Shown: positions 17,038 through 25,638, numbered from the stretch's first letter. The stretch is DNA of 64,000 nt from Lachnospiraceae bacterium (GCA_017453065.1 JAFTKW010000012.1:39521-103520), one strand, 5' to 3'. The notes: generated by a model from the letters alone, not told the origin. Program-made: numbers and translations.

Positions 17038-18084
17038 ATGAGAAACTTTGACTATAGTAAGATAAAAGAATATCAATGGGATAGCGAAGTACTTGGATTG
17101 GTGGCGCAGATTCACGAATTCAAAGGCCGACAAGAGATGTACCTAAGACAAAAGCCGACGACACTTGAGAAGTTAATCGAGATTGCCAAAATTCAAAGTA
17201 CCGAGGCATCTAACAAGATTGAAGGAATTGTAACTACCTCCTCTCGAATCCAACAACTTTGTATGGACAAAACTACACCTCGAAACAGAGATGAAGAAGA
17301 AATCATGGGATACAGAGATGTGCTCAATACAATACACGAAAACTATGAGTACATTCCACTTCGACCTTCCTATATTCTTCAACTGCACAGAGATTTATAT
17401 AAATACTCTGAAAAAGCTATTGGGGGAAGATACAAGAATACTCAAAATGTGATTGCAGAAAATTGCGCAGATGGAACGCAGAGAGTTATTTTTCCGCCTG
17501 TTGCACCATATGAAACGCCAACTGCAATCGAAGAAATCTGCGAAAACATTAACCGCATGATAGATTCTTGTGAAGTAGATGCTTTGATATTGATTCCTAT
17601 ATTTATTCATGATTTTTTGTGCGTGCACCCATTCAACGACGGCAACGGGCGTATGTCACGCCTTCTTACAACATTACTTTTGTACCGACAAGGCTATGTG
17701 GTTGGAAGATATATTAGTATTGAAAGCAAGATAGAAAAAACGAAAGAAAAATATTATGAAGTTTTGGAACAATGTGGACAGGGCTGGCATGAGGAAAAAG
17801 AAAATCCTATGCCATTTGTAAAATACTTGCTAGGAATTATATTGGCGGCATATCGCGATTTCGAGGGCCGTATCAATTTGGTAGATGATAAATTACCGGC
17901 GCTGGAGCAAGTAAGAGGGGCAGTCAAAGAAAAGATAGGCAAATTTACCAAGAGTGAAATTATGGAATTGGTTCCAGCTATCGGCAAGGCATCTGTGGAA
18001 AATTCTTTAAAGCAATTGACACAGGAAGGTGTAATCGAGAAACACGGAAAAGGCAAAGCAACGTTCTATACCAGAATTGATTAA
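17038..18084 (+). CDS. Fic-family AMP transferase-type protein
   Basis: 348 aa from the ATG at 17038 (site AGGAGA); a 17002 start is less likely. The Fic core has HPFNDGNGR at 197-205, the catalytic loop that transfers AMP or another phospho-group to protein hydroxyls. An N-terminal SNKIEG (58-63) is the class II (S/T)xxxE(G/N) auto-inhibitory motif, so the enzyme is probably held inactive in cis. The C-terminal ~65 residues look like a winged helix (FTKSEIMELVPAIGKASVENSL). It may regulate its own promoter. Targets unknown. Confidence 0.92.
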   Translation: MRNFDYSKIKEYQWDSEVLGLVAQIHEFKGRQEMYLRQKPTTLEKLIEIAKIQSTEASNKIEGIVTTSSRIQQLCMDKTTPRNRDEEEIMGYRDVLNTIHENYEYIPLRPSYILQLHRDLYKYSEKAIGGRYKNTQNVIAENCADGTQRVIFPPVAPYETPTAIEEICENINRMIDSCEVDALILIPIFIHDFLCVHPFNDGNGRMSRLLTTLLLYRQGYVVGRYISIESKIEKTKEKYYEVLEQCGQGWHEEKENPMPFVKYLLGIILAAYRDFEGRINLVDDKLPALEQVRGAVKEKIGKFTKSEIMELVPAIGKASVENSLKQLTQEGVIEKHGKGKATFYTRID

Positions 18085-18122
18085 TGAGAAGAAACTTAAG
18101 AGAAATAGGGGGGCATAAACAC

Positions 18123-19082
18123 ATGAAAACTTACCAAGTAGGCACCAAAAGATTTGACATCACAGACGAAACCAGGGAAGAAAAACTGGGACCAAAGACA
18201 GGCAACCGCATGGTGGCAGTACGCCTTTATTATCCAGCAACAGTGGTAGATGAGGAAAAAGTAGTACTTCCTAAGAAGGCTGTAGGCGAAATGTATAAAG
18301 ACGCGCAGATTGTAACGAGTGAGAAGTTTCCGCTGATCATTTACAACCATGGGTATGGCGCTTATCTAGAGTCCAACAACCACCTTTGCTGTGAATTGGC
18401 TGCAAGAGGCTATGTGGTGGCAGCAGTAGGACATCTTTATGAAGCAAGCAAAATCACTCTGTGTGATGGAACAGAAATCTGCGCTGACAAAGAAGCTTCC
18501 GGTAAAGTGGTTCAACCTCGCTTCAAGGGAACGATTGCCTCTTTAAACTTGCTGAACCTAAAGGGCACTGCAGAAGAAAGATATGAGAAATTTAATGCTT
18601 TCCAGCAAAAATATAGCACCTTTTTGCATGAGAGGTTGCCTGAGTGGGCATCAGATGTAGAGGCAGTAATAGAGAGTTTAAAAAAAGATTACGCCGACCA
18701 TATAGATTTCGAAAAGATTGGCCTGACGGGACATTCCTTTGGTGGAAATGTTGCTTACTATATGTGCATGAATGCGCCAGAGAAGTATATCTGTGGTGTA
18801 AATATTGACGGCGGTATCTTTGGCAACTACGAAGGCATGCGCATGCAAAAACCATTTCTCCAGATTTGTAACAGAGGAAACGAGGGAGTGGTCAGCAGAG
18901 CATTGATACATACAGACGCACCCGTGAGGTACGAGGTTTTTGACAAGGTGACACATTTAGGCTTCACAGACATGTCCCATTACACAAGGATGAAGGCGGT
19001 AAAAGGAGCTTTGCCTTGGAAAAAGATGGACGAGCGATTGGTTGGGCTACATGTGGAATTCTTTGAGGAGTGGATGCGATAA
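18123..19082 (+). CDS. Alpha/beta hydrolase, PAF-acetylhydrolase-like
   Basis: 320 aa from the ATG at 18123, after a GGGGGG run; the longer frame overlaps the fic stop. Alpha/beta-hydrolase elements are YNHGYGA (oxyanion region), the nucleophile elbow GLTGHSFGGN and a late His in VTHLGFTD. Layout resembles bacterial PAF-acetylhydrolase II/dienelactone hydrolase-like esterases. No signal peptide, so cytoplasmic. A decayed copy of its 3' end lies 2 kb downstream (21013-21057). Confidence 0.88.
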   Translation: MKTYQVGTKRFDITDETREEKLGPKTGNRMVAVRLYYPATVVDEEKVVLPKKAVGEMYKDAQIVTSEKFPLIIYNHGYGAYLESNNHLCCELAARGYVVAAVGHLYEASKITLCDGTEICADKEASGKVVQPRFKGTIASLNLLNLKGTAEERYEKFNAFQQKYSTFLHERLPEWASDVEAVIESLKKDYADHIDFEKIGLTGHSFGGNVAYYMCMNAPEKYICGVNIDGGIFGNYEGMRMQKPFLQICNRGNEGVVSRALIHTDAPVRYEVFDKVTHLGFTDMSHYTRMKAVKGALPWKKMDERLVGLHVEFFEEWMR

Positions 19083-19093
19083 TGAAATAAAAA

Positions 19094-19166
19094 ATGCAGG
19101 GAAATGAACTGCCCCCCAAAAGTTAGACTTCTTGGGGCTACATCATTTCCCTGCATATTGTTTTTT
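19094..19166. terminator. Long hairpin between convergent genes, IS-end-like core
   Basis: A perfect 14-bp stem (19094-19107 with 19143-19156) flanked by A and T runs terminates both converging genes. The loop itself contains ACTGCCCCCCAAAAGTTAGAC followed by a partial reverse copy, which resembles the terminal inverted repeat of IS3-family elements and may be a relic. Confidence 0.7.
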
Positions 19167-20121
19167 ATTGAGATGAAGATTCGTTTTGCATTTCCCTCAA
19201 ATCACCATATGCGGTAGGTACATAAGGGGTGGGATTGTAGTCGGTTTTGCTGCTGAGCGTTCCGCCTCCGGTCTCGTTTCCGAAGATTTCGCCCCATCCA
19301 CCGTAGTAATTTAAGTACTCGCGGAAATCGTTGTAGTGGTTGGGGGTGTAGAATACATATACCTCATCGGCTTCGTAGATTCCGTTGCCGTTTTTGTCAT
19401 CGCGTGCATACACAAGTCTGGCTGCACCGCGGGTGATAGAAGTGCCATCGTTGTACACTTTTTTCTGATAGTTTTTGCCGGAAACGGTACCTGTGGTGCC
19501 AAGGTCCATTTCATAATATTGCAAATCACCGCCACAGCCGGAAATATCGGGCAAAACGGGTTCATAAGGGTATTTGTCAGTGTTGCCAGTGAAATACGAA
19601 TGATTACCTCTCAGATAGATACCCCAAGGGTTGGTTCCGACCTTGGTAAGCTTTTTGGAGGTATAGTTTGCAGGCAAACTGTCGTTGCTACCGCCGAATG
19701 CAAACATGTAGGCTGCCACTTCTTCTAAAGTAATATAGGCTGCGCCTTTGTATATTTGCATAACTTCTTGGCCATAAGCATCTACCACAACATAGGTATT
19801 GCCATCATCCAAATAATAGCAAGAGGTATTGCGAATCAGCATGCCGTTTTCGTCTGTAGGCTGATATTCAGATATAGTCGCATATTGGTCTGGCACGAGG
19901 AGCTGACCAGATAGCAAAAAGTGCTGCGAGCGGTAACAAGCATCTGTATAGCAGCAAGCAGGAGTATAATCAGCATAAAAAGCATCCTTATCTACATTAA
20001 CGTAAGGATCGAAGTCATGCCCGCTACACTCGTAAATCCCATCGGACTTGGCAGGGACTTGCTGGCCACAGCCACATATCAGCAGACAAATTAATGTCAA
20101 AAGTAAACTCAAACGTTTCAT
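19165..20121 (-). CDS. Lipoprotein with barnase-like C-terminal domain
   Basis: 318 aa from the ATG at 20121 (AAAGGA upstream). Signal peptide with lipobox ICGC. The last ~100 residues have the pattern RGAARLVYARDD...YVFYTPNHYNDFREY, similar to the end of barnase-type microbial ribonucleases (R..R.LY...IY.T.DHY..F). The equivalents of the catalytic Arg and His are kept, but the position of catalytic Glu reads Lys (KKVYNDG), so nuclease activity is doubtful. Expected at the outer face of the membrane. Function inferred from fold resemblance only. Confidence 0.75.
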   Translation of the reverse strand: MKRLSLLLTLICLLICGCGQQVPAKSDGIYECSGHDFDPYVNVDKDAFYADYTPACCYTDACYRSQHFLLSGQLLVPDQYATISEYQPTDENGMLIRNTSCYYLDDGNTYVVVDAYGQEVMQIYKGAAYITLEEVAAYMFAFGGSNDSLPANYTSKKLTKVGTNPWGIYLRGNHSYFTGNTDKYPYEPVLPDISGCGGDLQYYEMDLGTTGTVSGKNYQKKVYNDGTSITRGAARLVYARDDKNGNGIYEADEVYVFYTPNHYNDFREYLNYYGGWGEIFGNETGGGTLSSKTDYNPTPYVPTAYGDLREMQNESSSQ

Positions 20122-20150
20122 AAAAGATTCCTTTTTCAAGTTCATTAAAA

Positions 20151-20840
20151 TTAGTGCAATTCTTCCAAGGATACCATGCCTTCAAGGTCCGCCATCTTTG
20201 CGAGTAATTCGTCTTTTTTTGCCTTGGCAGGCATTTTGACGGTAATTAGCAGAGCGCGGACGTCGAGGTCTGGCAAATACTCTCGGTCCAACTGAATGCT
20301 TTCAATTTTGATGCCCAGCAAGCGGATGCCTTTGGCAAGTGATCCGATACTGACGGCGCTGTCCACTTCTGCGTACAATTCAAACCAACGACTGCGTTTG
20401 CGAATCTGGTTGTCAAGATTGTGCATGAGGGTCAGGATGAGGAAAATCAGAGGACCACCCATAATGGCTGCTTCATAAAAACCGATGCCTAGTGCGAGAC
20501 CCATTGCGGCCACTGCCCAAAGACCGGCAGCAGTTGTCAAACCACGTATTTTGCTGTTTTTGGTAACGACAATTGTACCTGCACCAAGGAAACCGATACC
20601 GCTAACTACTTGGGCGCCCATTCGTACAGGATCGCCGACGGATACAACTTGATATATATATTGGTTGGTTAACATAATTATGCATGAGCCCACACACACC
20701 AACATGTAGGTTCGCAGACCCGCTGCGCGGCTTCTCATTTCTCGCTCCAGACCAAAGATACCGCCCATCAGAGCCGCCAGAGTAATACGCAATGCTATGG
20801 ATAGATATGTAATTTCTCGTAACTCAATCATGTGATTCAC
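20151..20840 (-). CDS. MgtC/SapB family membrane protein
   Basis: 229 aa. Four to five N-terminal helices carry the MgtC signature (GGIFGLEREMRSRAAGLRTY, GFLGAGTIV, GLTTAAGLWAVAAMGLA). A C-terminal cytoplasmic ACT-like domain (~150-229) follows. The family is linked to Mg2+ homeostasis and F-ATPase or transporter regulation. It precedes the lipoprotein gene by 5-30 bases on the same strand, so the two are probably co-transcribed. Confidence 0.92.
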   Translation of the reverse strand: MNHMIELREITYLSIALRITLAALMGGIFGLEREMRSRAAGLRTYMLVCVGSCIIMLTNQYIYQVVSVGDPVRMGAQVVSGIGFLGAGTIVVTKNSKIRGLTTAAGLWAVAAMGLALGIGFYEAAIMGGPLIFLILTLMHNLDNQIRKRSRWFELYAEVDSAVSIGSLAKGIRLLGIKIESIQLDREYLPDLDVRALLITVKMPAKAKKDELLAKMADLEGMVSLEELH

Positions 20841-21012
20841 TCCTTATAAACGCAATTTCTTCTTCAAAATATAAAAATAGAACTAGGATTAGTAATGATA
20901 GCATATTTTCGGGAAAAGGGCAATTGGCGGAGGGGTTTACCGTGTTGATTATTGTGAAGGGTTAGGTGAAGGTGGTAAAATAGTTGTAAGAAAAAGTGAT
21001 TAGGGGGGAGAG

Positions 21013-21057
21013 GTTGGGCTGCATGAGGAGTTCTTTGAGAAGTGGATGAGAGGGTAG
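21013..21057 (+). pseudogene. Remnant of a hydrolase gene 3' end
   Basis: Frame reads VGLHEEFFEKWMRG-stop against VGLHVEFFEEWMR-stop at the end of the hydrolase gene at 18123-19082. Nucleotides are alike over about 37 bases. No upstream coding part survives. It marks an old duplication or insertion boundary just before the accessory island begins. Confidence 0.7.
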
Positions 21058-21091
21058 AAAATAACAACCGAACAAGCCGAGAGGATAGAGT

Positions 21092-22633
21092 ATGAAAATT
21101 AAGTATAAAATAGGGAAGAAAACATATGAGGAAGATTACTTCCCAAAAGAAAAGATAGAATATTTGATGAGGGGCGAAGAGTATCTTTTTGATGCCGCAT
21201 TGCAATTGGAGATAAGTAAGCTTCAGTCTATTCACGAAGATTGGTTTGTGGAAAGGGAAAAGGAAGGAGAGAAAGGGATACGAGAACATCAGCTCCTATT
21301 TCCCGATGAAACAAGAGATGAGAACGAGGTATACTCACCACATATCCGTTATAGAGTTGAGAACCTAATTCGTTCGTATGCTATTGCCTCAGAGTGTATT
21401 AGTGAATTGAAAGACCTTGTAGAGCAATTATATGAGTCCCAGAAAGAAGCACTACTTGGATATGGAGAGCTAGAGGGAAACGCTAAAATAGAGTTTGATG
21501 AATTTCAAGAGTATTTACTAGATTTCCTGAATCGAGTAGAAGTTCTTCTGTCTGCGAAAAATTCTCTTGCGCATCCCTTGGCTGATTGGGATGCACAAAT
21601 GCCAATCTTTCAAACCATTCCGTGTGTATCTATTGAAAAGTTTGAGGGAATAATTGGCAATGTACAGAAAATGATTAGGGGAGAATATGACAATCTAGAA
21701 AAATACAAAGGGAAAATAAATAACAACCTCAGAAAACAATATATTCGAAACCAACTCAACTTATTGCCAAGCATTTTTACAGAGAAAATCGTTGTGGAAC
21801 CGGACTTGTTAAGAAGTGCAAAAACAGCAGTTTGGGGTAGAAGTATATCGCAAATTGATAATATTAAAATGATGGTTAATCCAAGTGGGTTTGAGCAACG
21901 CAGTGGTACTCTAGAAGAGGCGTTTGTGGATTTAATTAATGAAAGTGCTGAATGCCCTTATTCATATGAGGAGATCACAAACGACGACGTATATGTTAGC
22001 CTAATAGGTAAATTAGAAGATAATATAGATCAACTTATTAAATTGAATAGAAACAAGAAAAAGAATTATTTTGAAAATAGAAAATGCTGTGTTGCAGTGT
22101 TTGATTTAAATGCAACAACAAGACTGTTTTCCCTAAGTGGACCAAAAGATTATGACGGAACATATGACAATAATCATGTGAATTGGCCTCCTGCTGACAA
22201 GGTATATTCAGTGTTGAGTGAGGATTCTTTGCATCGCTATGTTTGGTGCAAATTAACGCCAGCAGTAAAAAGATATAGACATAAGGCACCTGATAAAAGT
22301 ATATGGCCATTATCTGAAGGCGTTGCGTTTGAAACATTAGGTAGTTTGACGTCAGAACCAGAAGTTCCAAAAGAGCTCGGAGGTGATTTTAGCTGTTGCG
22401 AAAGAAAAATATTTGCTTATTTTGAAAATGATTTAACGCAATGCGATAGTTTTACAAAAATGACTACTCGTTGGCCACCTTGTGAACTCTGTAAACCAGC
22501 TATAAACGACCTATATAATAGTGGCAAAATATATATTGATTGCTATTATATATGGGAGAGCCAAGATAAATATGTAGAATATCTGAATAAATATTTGGAA
22601 GAACGACGATCTCGAGAGAGAAGAGAAGTTTGA
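21092..22633 (+). CDS. 513-aa protein with C-terminal deaminase-like zinc domain
   Basis: Not a family I can name. Residues 1-330 are mostly helical and charged. From ~331 a deaminase-like pattern appears: a first beta hairpin (CCVAVFDLNATTRLFSLSG), then C435-C436-E437 (a CxE metal/proton-shuttle motif like HxE/CxE) in FSCCERKIFAYFEN, and P463-C464-x-x-C467 in RWPPCELCKPAI. Spacing and secondary structure fit the cytidine-deaminase-like fold, in which Cys/His and PCxxC bind Zn and Glu shuttles protons. Base deamination of nucleic acid or nucleotides is therefore possible. It opens the accessory island and is followed by a strong terminator. Function untested. Confidence 0.8.
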   Translation: MKIKYKIGKKTYEEDYFPKEKIEYLMRGEEYLFDAALQLEISKLQSIHEDWFVEREKEGEKGIREHQLLFPDETRDENEVYSPHIRYRVENLIRSYAIASECISELKDLVEQLYESQKEALLGYGELEGNAKIEFDEFQEYLLDFLNRVEVLLSAKNSLAHPLADWDAQMPIFQTIPCVSIEKFEGIIGNVQKMIRGEYDNLEKYKGKINNNLRKQYIRNQLNLLPSIFTEKIVVEPDLLRSAKTAVWGRSISQIDNIKMMVNPSGFEQRSGTLEEAFVDLINESAECPYSYEEITNDDVYVSLIGKLEDNIDQLIKLNRNKKKNYFENRKCCVAVFDLNATTRLFSLSGPKDYDGTYDNNHVNWPPADKVYSVLSEDSLHRYVWCKLTPAVKRYRHKAPDKSIWPLSEGVAFETLGSLTSEPEVPKELGGDFSCCERKIFAYFENDLTQCDSFTKMTTRWPPCELCKPAINDLYNSGKIYIDCYYIWESQDKYVEYLNKYLEERRSRERREV

Positions 22634-22658
22634 TAAATCAGTGTGATATAAAGGTCTA

Positions 22659-22692
22659 AAAGGTTCTTTGCGCATTTGCGCAAAGAACCTTT
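22659..22692. terminator. Terminator, 16-bp perfect stem
   Basis: AAAGGTTCTTTGCGCA and its exact complement with a 2-base loop, between the convergent deaminase-like and TRIC-family genes; both outer flanks supply T runs. Confidence 0.88.
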
Positions 22693-22695
22693 CTC

Positions 22696-23499
22696 TTAGC
22701 AGAGACGGATTCTATGAAGAACGATATAAACCCTTAAGCAATTCGTATGCTTAAAAAAGAATCGATTTGTAACGTGATTATGTGTTTTAGCAAAGCATGC
22801 TTGGATGGATTGTATTATTGTTTCGAGGTTAAATTTGACAAATACAGATATAAATTGAACATGATTGTATGTAAACAAAATTCGATAATTGATCTTATCG
22901 GCTAATAAGCCAATCGATATTAGAGTGCATAATATATATCCATTCTGGAGATGGCTGTAAAGAATACAAGATATGAATACAACAAAATGATAATACATAT
23001 TTGATGCGGTTATGACTGTATAAAGTTGTAAAAAATTGGCTAGGACACCTCCCCAACAGGCAGTAACATATCCGCTAATGATTGCCACATGACTATCATA
23101 TCCTAAAGAATAAGCCTTATCGATACCGATAGCTGCAAAACTGCCTACACTGAGGGCGTCGATAAAACCGACTATGGAATCACAAATTAGTAGCTCTCTT
23201 GAAGTGTATTCTTTTGCAATTTTTGAATATAGAATTCCAATCAGCAAGACATATAGAATGTCTGGAATTGCATCAAGGGTAAATAACCATACTTTCGTGT
23301 TCATAATTAACACATCACGTGCAAGGCCTCCACCAAAACTATTTATTAAAAAGTGAAAAATAGGAACTTGGCAGAAATTTTTTCCTTTATGGTAACCACT
23401 AACCACACAGGTAATCAACCCAAACCAGTATATGAGGGTCATGAGTGAGTCGGAACTATTAATGTTGATAACGGCTGTGATGTGATTGCATGTCGTCAT
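22696..23499 (-). CDS. TRIC/UPF0126 family membrane protein
   Basis: 267 aa with about seven hydrophobic helices. Two internally repeated halves carry the family glycine motifs: FGGGLARDVLI in the first and WGGVLANFL in the second, with DALSVGSFAAIGIDKA between. UPF0126/TRIC proteins are cation channels or small-molecule (glycine) transporters. The start has AAAAGGAGG. The C-terminal ~70 residues after the last helix are unusual and not recognised. Codon use is AT-rich like the rest of the island. Confidence 0.82.
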   Translation of the reverse strand: MTTCNHITAVININSSDSLMTLIYWFGLITCVVSGYHKGKNFCQVPIFHFLINSFGGGLARDVLIMNTKVWLFTLDAIPDILYVLLIGILYSKIAKEYTSRELLICDSIVGFIDALSVGSFAAIGIDKAYSLGYDSHVAIISGYVTACWGGVLANFLQLYTVITASNMYYHFVVFISCILYSHLQNGYILCTLISIGLLADKINYRILFTYNHVQFISVFVKFNLETIIQSIQACFAKTHNHVTNRFFFKHTNCLRVYIVLHRIRLC

Positions 23500-23562
23500 A
23501 ATGGAACCTCCTTTTTTGAATAAATATTTTGTACATCTCGTGCCATAAAAAATACAAAAAAA

Positions 23563-23629
23563 CAGAGCCGCTTGTGTAAGTGACTAATCCATGTTGAATA
23601 TTGATTAGTCGTCTACATAAGCGGCTCTG
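23563..23629 (-). terminator. Long terminator hairpin of the small-ORF operon
   Basis: A 27-base imperfect stem (23563-23589 with 23603-23629) is followed on the minus strand by TTTTTTTGTATTTTTT. It overlaps the stop codon of the 48-aa ORF. Confidence 0.85.
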
Positions 23630-23759
23630 AACTCCTGATAAATTCACGGTTTGATGCACTCGTAAACGGTTTTGTAGTTTTGCTTCGATCGTTTCCTGCT
23701 CTATTGCGGATTCTGGTCTGATTATTTCCTCGTATAAAGGATGAGTTTTCTTTATTCAA
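23613..23759 (-). CDS. Small basic protein, 48 aa, TTG start
   Basis: Begins at TTG 23759 after AGAGGAAAAAAAA, overlapping the end of the preceding 86-aa gene by 8 bases, which suggests translational coupling. The product is basic and polar (starts MNKENSSFIRGNNQTRIRNR), has no membrane segment and is unlike any family I know. Its stop lies in the terminator stem. Confidence 0.5.
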   Translation of the reverse strand: MNKENSSFIRGNNQTRIRNRAGNDRSKTTKPFTSASNREFIRSSEPLM

Positions 23760-24012
23760 TTTTTTTTCCTCTTTCTAAGCTGTCGCCTTCAGTATAGGAT
23801 TTGGGTGATGTTTTTTTGCCCACCGGCACCCGATATTCAGGGCGGACGGTTGCGTTTTGTGTAATCCATGCCACAAAAATTGAAATTGGGATGGTTTCAG
23901 TTTTTTTTGTGCGAGGATTCTTCAATTCAACGCAAGGTTCTCTTTCATCATAGTAGAGGATTTGAAAGAGTGGAATTTTCTTCCCGGGCGAATACAACAT
24001 TTTTCTTTTCAT
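23752..24012 (-). CDS. Small hypothetical protein, 86 aa
   Basis: The ATG at 24012 follows GAAAGGAGATTTGCTAC; a longer frame to 24096 would run through the upstream terminator. The product (MKRKMLYSPGKKIPLFQIL...) is basic at both ends with a central beta-rich segment. Not recognised. First of two overlapping small genes read away from the 410-aa HTH gene. Confidence 0.65.
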   Translation of the reverse strand: MKRKMLYSPGKKIPLFQILYYDEREPCVELKNPRTKKTETIPISIFVAWITQNATVRPEYRVPVGKKTSPKSYTEGDSLERGKKIE

Positions 24013-24064
24013 GTAGCAAATCTCCTTTCTAGTATTTTTCTTTATTTTGTTCAGTTGATTGGAA

Positions 24065-24101
24065 CAAAAAAACACGGTGAATCTTTTTGATCTCACCGTG
24101 T
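24065..24101 (-). terminator. Terminator or attenuator upstream of the 86-aa gene
   Basis: ACACGGTGA pairs with TCACCGTGT (24072-24080 with 24093-24101) and is followed on the minus strand by TTTTTTTG. It requires a transcript starting further upstream, which supports a short RNA or peptide gene at 24134-24211. Confidence 0.8.
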
Positions 24102-24133
24102 AAAAGCTGGTTTATGCCTAAAAAAGACCTAGG

Positions 24134-24211
24134 TCATGTGGGCAGGAATTTCCGTGAGATCATTAAATTTAAGTCAGCTAGCATATTGAAAATAATACGT
24201 TTGTGTTTCAC
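24134..24211 (-). CDS. Micro-ORF, 25 aa, GTG start
   Basis: A GTG follows a canonical AAGGAGG with an 11-base spacer. The peptide starts MKHKRIIFNMLADLNLMIS and is short, basic and partly hydrophobic. Its own terminator follows 33 bases later. It may be a leader peptide, a small toxin or a signalling peptide; none can be shown. Confidence 0.35.
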   Translation of the reverse strand: MKHKRIIFNMLADLNLMISRKFLPT

Positions 24212-24405
24212 CTTTGCAATGACCTCCTTCATTTCCTATTTTCTATATTAAGCATAGCGCGTTGTTTGAAAAAATAAAAGAGAAAAAGGCGTACAACCTT
24301 GTTGAAAATCTTGTCTATTTTTAGACTAAAGTTCTACATAATATGGACATAATTAAGTCTACTATATATAATGAAAATGACATTTTTACTAGGGGGATGA
24401 GTAGT

Positions 24406-25638
24406 ATGAAGGGCAAGAAAGAAAATAAAAAAATCGAGGAAAAGCAGCGTGACGACCAAAGAGTACGAGATGCGTATATCAAGAAGGTAAAAAAAGCCTT
24501 GAATGCGGCGCGCAACGAAGCCAATAAGAAGGAAGAATTGTCGGAATATAAATTATTGGCGGAGATTCGTAAGGCATATGGCTTTAAACTTGCAAGGCAG
24601 ACACTGCGCAATTTATTTGATGAAAAGAGCAATAGTCTAGATTATGCGTGCCTCGTGACTGTATGCAGATTTTACGGATTTGATTTCAATAAAATTCTTT
24701 CACCGGAACCAATTAATGGGGCAGAAGAGAAGTTTCGAACCTGTGCTGCCCCAAGGTACAGGGTATTAGATGACCAAAACAATAAGGGTATAAATAACGA
24801 GATATATGCGGGCGAGCTATTTGCTAAGAGCACGAGGGAAGTTAAAGATAAGTTCTTGGTTTTAACTGATGATAGTTATTTTGGTACTTTTTATGGTTAT
24901 ACTGCATCCGAAGATAGTACAAAGACTACACCGAATGAATTTACTTTGAAGATAGAGAGAGACGCAAATACTGACGTTAGCAGTGCCACTTTGAGGACAA
25001 CAATGTCTTATGAAGATTCTGGCAAGGTGAATGACGTCGTCGAGTCTTATCATGGTATCCCCGTGTTTGTTACTTCCTATCGAGTTATAATACTGTTTTT
25101 GGTTAAAGATAATACAGGTGAATTCCGTCAAATGTCATTTTCTTACAAAGAACACGAAAATGGTATGGGACTCATTTTTCGACATGGCATAATGCTGACT
25201 GGAGAACGTCTAAATGGTGAAACACTATGCGCGCAAAGTTTTGTGCTTTTTAACAAGCAAATTCAGGAGGATAAGTACCAGTATTTGCTAGGGCTATTAA
25301 AAACTCCGAATCATACTTTTAGTGTGCCGATTGATGAAGCAATGGAATTAGCGAAAACTGATGTGGATGTTGCTGATTTCTTGGAACAATTTAGCGGGGC
25401 GCTGAATAGACATAGGAAAGAAGTCTATATGATTAATGAGGATAATATCCTCCATGACAAGGCATCAAATATGATGAAAGATAATATAGTAAAGGCTCTT
25501 TTGCGTCTGAAACAAAAAGCAAGATTACAGAATGTGTATCATTATAGGGCAGCAAAATACCGTTTTGAAAACTTTGCGGTAAGTGAACTTGCGGGTGTTA
25601 AATTTGAGGTTGATAAAGTTAATAAGCAAGGGTCCTAA
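24406..25638 (+). CDS. 410-aa protein with XRE-like HTH, unknown function
   Basis: Start chosen at ATG 24406, nine bases after AGGGGG; earlier starts lie on or before that site. The first ~45 residues are a charged helix; residues ~45-100 resemble a Cro/C1 HTH (YKLLAEIRKAYGFKLARQTL). The remaining ~300 residues are a beta-rich domain (DKFLVLTDDSYFGTFYGYT, YRVIILFLVKDNTGEFRQM) and a helical C-terminus that I cannot assign. It is divergent from the small-ORF operon, suggesting a regulator-plus-effector or self-contained sensor. A terminator follows. Confidence 0.75.
   Translation: MKGKKENKKIEEKQRDDQRVRDAYIKKVKKALNAARNEANKKEELSEYKLLAEIRKAYGFKLARQTLRNLFDEKSNSLDYACLVTVCRFYGFDFNKILSPEPINGAEEKFRTCAAPRYRVLDDQNNKGINNEIYAGELFAKSTREVKDKFLVLTDDSYFGTFYGYTASEDSTKTTPNEFTLKIERDANTDVSSATLRTTMSYEDSGKVNDVVESYHGIPVFVTSYRVIILFLVKDNTGEFRQMSFSYKEHENGMGLIFRHGIMLTGERLNGETLCAQSFVLFNKQIQEDKYQYLLGLLKTPNHTFSVPIDEAMELAKTDVDVADFLEQFSGALNRHRKEVYMINEDNILHDKASNMMKDNIVKALLRLKQKARLQNVYHYRAAKYRFENFAVSELAGVKFEVDKVNKQGS

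Noticed and set aside
23459-23659. 66-codon minus-strand frame starting MHQTVNLSG
   Set aside because: It runs through the terminator hairpin and overlaps the TRIC-family start; the 48-aa TTG frame explains the region better.
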